Source of the DNA: Thamnaconus septentrionalis
Taxonomy: Eukaryota > Chordata > Actinopteri > Tetraodontiformes > Monacanthidae
DNA length: 64,000 nt
NCBI GenBank assembly: GCA_009823395.1
Contig: CM020509.1
Span: 8,960,001-9,024,000 of the forward strand
Reading direction: 5' to 3'
Each line of letters begins with the position of its first letter. Within the stretch, counting starts at the first letter, position 1. Below are positions 60,458 to 64,000 of this stretch, in pieces. The notes beneath the pieces were generated by a model that had not been told where the DNA came from, did not search any database, and saw nothing but the letters and a program-made list of their open reading frames with translations. Position numbers and translations under genes: made by a program.

Positions 60458-63290
60458 TCAGTCGTCTCCTTTCTCGGCCACTTTCTCACTCTCCGTTTCT
60501 GGCTTCTTGGAGGTGGAGTTGGAATCCCCTCCTCCTCCTGTAGGCCGGTTGCGGCTGCGGGCTCCTGGCTGGTACAGCTGAATAGCAGGCCGGTCCTGAT
60601 GTGCAAGAAAAACAATGTTACTTCGAGGTTGACGGTAATAAAAAGAAAATAATTTTTCATCAAAATTTGAATATTATGTGATGCTATACAGTCTATAGAA
60701 CTTCCCAGAATGGGATCTTCCCATTCTTTACTGCCTTTGTAAGAGCTAAAACACGCAGCTTTGGAATTTAGCCTTCTGTGATGTCACAAAGGGCTTAGAT
60801 CCCTCAAGTTGATGGTCACTGTACCCCCAATCTTGTTTTTCTTCTTTTCCAAACATGTGGAAAGTCCAATAAGCCAACCGTGTTTAGATAAAATCCAACA
60901 TTGGCAGTAAACAGAGGGCTAAATATGCTGTTTACTGGAGATGTTATGTGAGGCTACTTCACTCTGGTGTGGGATGGAACAAAAACTAATTAGCGAGAGT
61001 GTCTGTGAGTGAAGATTCCATCACCTTATTTCGCAGCCGCTCTCGTTTCCCAGCGTCGTCCCTCTTGTCCCTGGAGGGCTTCGCCGGCCTCTCAGAGTGA
61101 GACGAGTCCCCGGCGCTCTCACTCTTCTTCTTCTCCGAGGAACGCTCCTTCTCCTCTTTGGCCTCCCCCTCCTGCTTCTTGAACATGTTCTCTCCATCCT
61201 GCCGCTCTCTCCTCTTGCGCCGGTCTTCATCCTGCCGCCTGAGGCGCTCCTTCTCCCGCTGGCGCCGCTCCCTCTCCCGCTCTCGGTCATGGTCAACGTC
61301 GCGCTCCCGGAACTCCTTGCGCCCGTGCTCATCAGTTCTGTGTGCGGGGCACAATCCCCATTAATGTATTTCATTTCAACCAATTCACAATTTGTTTTTG
61401 AACAAAAATAACTTGAGTGACTAACTTCCGTCCGCGATCCTCCTTGTTATCGATGTGCTGCCGCTTCCGATGATCGCCACTCCCCATGGCTCTCTCCTCT
61501 TTATTTGGCCTCTCTGGTTTCTTCGCCCTCTCCTTGGGTTTCTCCGAATCACCCTCGTCACATCTGTCTGGCTTCTTCAGGAGCTGCATGAATAGAAACA
61601 ACAACCAATGTGGCAATACGTAAAAGGTGAGGGGCGTAGGACGTTGCAAGTGAGTTACACTGTTGTAGCACGAACCTTGATTTTTGGTTCCTCTTTAACA
61701 TGGTCCTTGTCTTTCTCCAGCGGTTTCTCCAGTCTCTTCATCTTCTCTGTCTCTTTGCGTTTCCTCCTTTCTTCCTCTCTCCATTTACGCCGCTCCTCAT
61801 CCCGCAGTCGTTTGCGCTCCAGCTCCCTCCTCCTTCTCTCTTCCTTCTTTTCCTCCCTGATTCTCTGAAAGGGAAAATAAAGAAATAAAGAAGATGAGGC
61901 TAGGCTTGGAACAAGACACCTGCTAAATGAAGTAGCACATGTTTGTAATTACTTACCTGTTTATTCTTCAGGAAGTCCAGCAGTGGAGTGGTTTTTTTCG
62001 CTTTGGAGAGAGAGAAAACTGAATGATTAAGCAGCTTTCAAACCTTTGAAGTCTAATTTGAAACGGGGATGTCTAAATAATGCTTGCTAATTAAATAAGG
62101 TGCATCACCAACCAACAAGTTCCTTTGATCTTGCTTCAAGTTCTTCCAGTAAAGTCTCAGGGGTTGATGCCATCTTCTCCTCATCCCCATTGTAAAGTTC
62201 AAGGAACCTTTTGTATTCTGGATCTAAACAAAAATAAAAGAAAAAAAACATACACAAATTAGATACATGGTTGTTTCTGACTGCTTCATATCAGCCTTTA
62301 TTTTGAATATGAGTTGAAGTGTTACATATTTGACAAAGCAATTAGGATAAGGCATCATTATGTCAAAGGAATATAAAACCCATCATATAAAAATTACCTT
62401 CCTCAATCGTCCCACATTTTGCATCTTTTTTCTTTGTTCTTTTCTTGGCAGTCTTTTGAAACGGTGCAAACTCCACAACAGCAGGATATTCTTGTCCTGT
62501 CGTCAGACATGACATTGGAAGGGACAATGCCTTAATGTATCTCTGCAATTTTTTTTAATTGAATAAAGTGTTTTTCTTTACCTCTATTGTCAATGAAAAC
62601 ATATCCATCAAATCGATCTCTGAAGAGAACGATGTCCTCTTGGTTTTTGAAGTTTATATAAGCCCTTGCAAAAAGGTGAGGGAAGAGGCTAAAGGACGAG
62701 AGTAATAATGACAGGTTAAACTTGTTAACGAGAGATGAGATTTGCTTTTTATTTTTCAATATGTCAAAACCCTCAATATTGACGCACCTGGTGTCGTTAG
62801 AGAAAAACTCCAGGTAGTCAACATCTGGCAGAGGCTGTAGCTGCTCTTCCAGCTCTTCTTTGGTCAGACTTGGTGGTAGCCGTCTTATCACGATCTAAAA
62901 CAAACAAACAAACAAACAAACAAACAAACAACATGTGTATGTGAAGTTGAAATGTGTTCATAGAAATACACGACATGGAGAAAGGCAACTGGCTAATGTT
63001 TACGTATAGGCTCGTTTCGCTCTGAGTGGTTCTGGCCTTGTCCCACTATATGAACCGACTTGTAAACCTTGTTGGAACAAAAACGGCTGGTTAAAAATCA
63101 ATTACCGAAACAGACGATTGCTTAAACGACGGTTGAAAGCATCACTGGCTAACTATCGCTGACTGCTAGCAGCGTTTACCTTTGTCAAGGCCTCCTTCTT
63201 CTCCTTGGGCTTCTCCAACTTTTCTGCATCTTCACATTTAATCTCCACTCTTCTCTCCTTCGGTCGAGTGTTTTCTTTGTCTTCCTTCAT
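60458..63290 (-). CDS. upf3b: UPF3B, regulator of nonsense-mediated mRNA decay
   Basis: Exon-junction-complex partner that bridges UPF2/UPF1 to the spliced mRNA in nonsense-mediated decay; shuttles between nucleus and cytoplasm. Ten coding exons on the minus strand: 63290-63180, 62894-62788, 62688-62582, 62496-62398, 62223-62113, 62000-61957, 61864-61676, 61583-61426, 61337-61025, 60595-60458. They total 1377 nt, 458 aa. Residues about 38-140 form the RRM-like UPF2-binding domain (KIVIRRLPPSLTKEELEEQL; ARAYINFKNQEDIVLFRDRFDGYVF). GQEYPAVVEFAPFQK follows. The middle and C-terminal parts are long Glu/Lys/Arg-rich coiled-coil sequence. The EJC-binding motif RNKDRPAIQLYQPGARSR spans the last exon junction near 411-428. 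Exon 5 ends at a weak donor, G|GTTGGT, but only this choice keeps the conserved ELVAKKTTPLL join. Confidence 0.97.
62897..62931. repeat. (AAAC)n repeat in upf3b intron 1
   Basis: About eight AAAC units immediately upstream (in transcript sense) of the exon 2 acceptor. On the minus strand it is a GTTT run that serves as the pyrimidine-rich tract before TTTTAG. Confidence 0.9.
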
Positions 63291-63450
63291 GCTTGAAATT
63301 CTACTTTGGGCCGGAGTTGAATTTCATCTCATCCCCAAGCCTTGAGTACTTTTATTAGCAACTTAGCCCCGGGTTGCGGTAGCTAAGCGATAGCTTACCA
63401 ACTTCCTCTAACGAAGACCTGTTGTTCAGCGTTGTGACAGAGGGCGGCGC
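63291..63450 (-). promoter_or_regulatory. upf3b: upf3b 5' UTR and promoter
   Basis: Region just upstream of the upf3b ATG, with moderate CpG content and no TATA box. The start site cannot be fixed from sequence alone. Confidence 0.4.
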
Positions 63451-63559
63451 TATTACCGCCAACCTGTCACGAGTTTGACTTGTTTGTAATGGCAGTTCGT
63501 TTTCCGTTGCTTTGTTCTATTTTTTTTTGCCCGCACTACAGAAAAATTTCTAACGTTCT

Positions 63560-63880
63560 TTAATCTATGCATTTCAGAATTAAGTATTCTTGTTTAAAAA
63601 GCATTGTTCAGGATTTGATGTCACAAAGAGTGATTTGCTAAAGTTGTTTATTTTTACAAAATAAATTATTTCATGAATGAAGAGAAAAGTAAAATGAATG
63701 TGATATGAATGTTTATGATTAAAAAAAATGTTGTTTTTGATATCACAAAAAGTGGTGTGCCAAAGGTAAAACATTATTTGCACATTTATGTTGTTTCAGT
63801 GAATTGGGGGTGGGGGGGCAGCATGAAAACTTTTCTTCCTCGAAGGTGGGGCGTGACAGAGAAAGTTTGAGAACCACTCA
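63560..63880. mobile_element. Decayed hAT-like element, left end unresolved
   Basis: The motif AAAGTTTGAGAACCACTC at about 63862-63879 is close to the common hAT terminus AAAGTTTGAGAACCACTG. A partial internal duplication (ATTTGATGTCACAAAGAGTG at 63614 against TTTGATATCACAAAAAGTG at 63736) is also typical of such decayed elements. The opposite end and target duplication were not found. Confidence 0.4.
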
Positions 63881-64000
63881 AAAGTCAAAAGTCAACTTTG
63901 TCCTAGAGACATGGGGCCACTTGCAGGTTCATCGGGATCCCTCAAGACACAGCCACGTCAAATTTGGGGCTTCTAGCCCATGAGGAACCCTGAAACCCTA

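Overview
This is a window of a teleost fish nuclear genome. The genes are intron-rich with consensus GT-AG junctions. The proteins are vertebrate orthologues, intergenic DNA carries many long CA, GATA, GGA and AT microsatellites, and there are several short non-autonomous DNA transposons of kinds common in fish. No species can be named from the sequence alone.

Layout. About 1-27.4 kb has no protein gene I can support. It holds microsatellites, small hAT-like and inverted-repeat elements, GC-rich promoter-like patches and several stretches of complex sequence that look like conserved non-coding elements (inference). A tRNA-Glu(UUC) gene lies at 27412-27483 on the minus strand. From 28.3 kb the window is gene-dense: ube2a (+, six exons, 152 aa), nkrf (-, a short 5' coding exon plus one long exon, 785 aa), septin6 (-, ten coding exons, with a separate downstream terminal exon), pttg1/securin (+, 184 aa), sowahd (+, one coding exon), rpl39 (-, three exons, 51 aa) with an intronic H/ACA snoRNA that I assign to SNORA69, and upf3b (-, ten exons, 458 aa).

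From my knowledge of the human map, order and strands of UBE2A-NKRF-SEPTIN6-SOWAHD-RPL39-UPF3B match human Xq24; the exception is pttg1 between septin6 and sowahd (human PTTG1 is on chromosome 5). These genes are not an operon and have unrelated housekeeping roles: ubiquitin conjugation, ribosomal and RNA biology, septin filaments, chromatid cohesion control and nonsense-mediated decay. They share local architecture. ube2a and nkrf end tail-to-tail with poly(A) signals about 80 bp apart, septin6 and pttg1 are divergent with starts about 0.5-0.6 kb apart, and sowahd and rpl39 are convergent.

I rebuilt the exon structures by hand from splice signals and frame continuity; every reported CDS sums to a multiple of three. 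The most useful results are the snoRNA in rpl39, the 5' coding exon of nkrf, the downstream terminal exon of septin6, a decayed tandem copy of the last pttg1 exon, unusual destruction motifs in securin, and several transposons with defined ends. I found no exotic or clearly new biological system.
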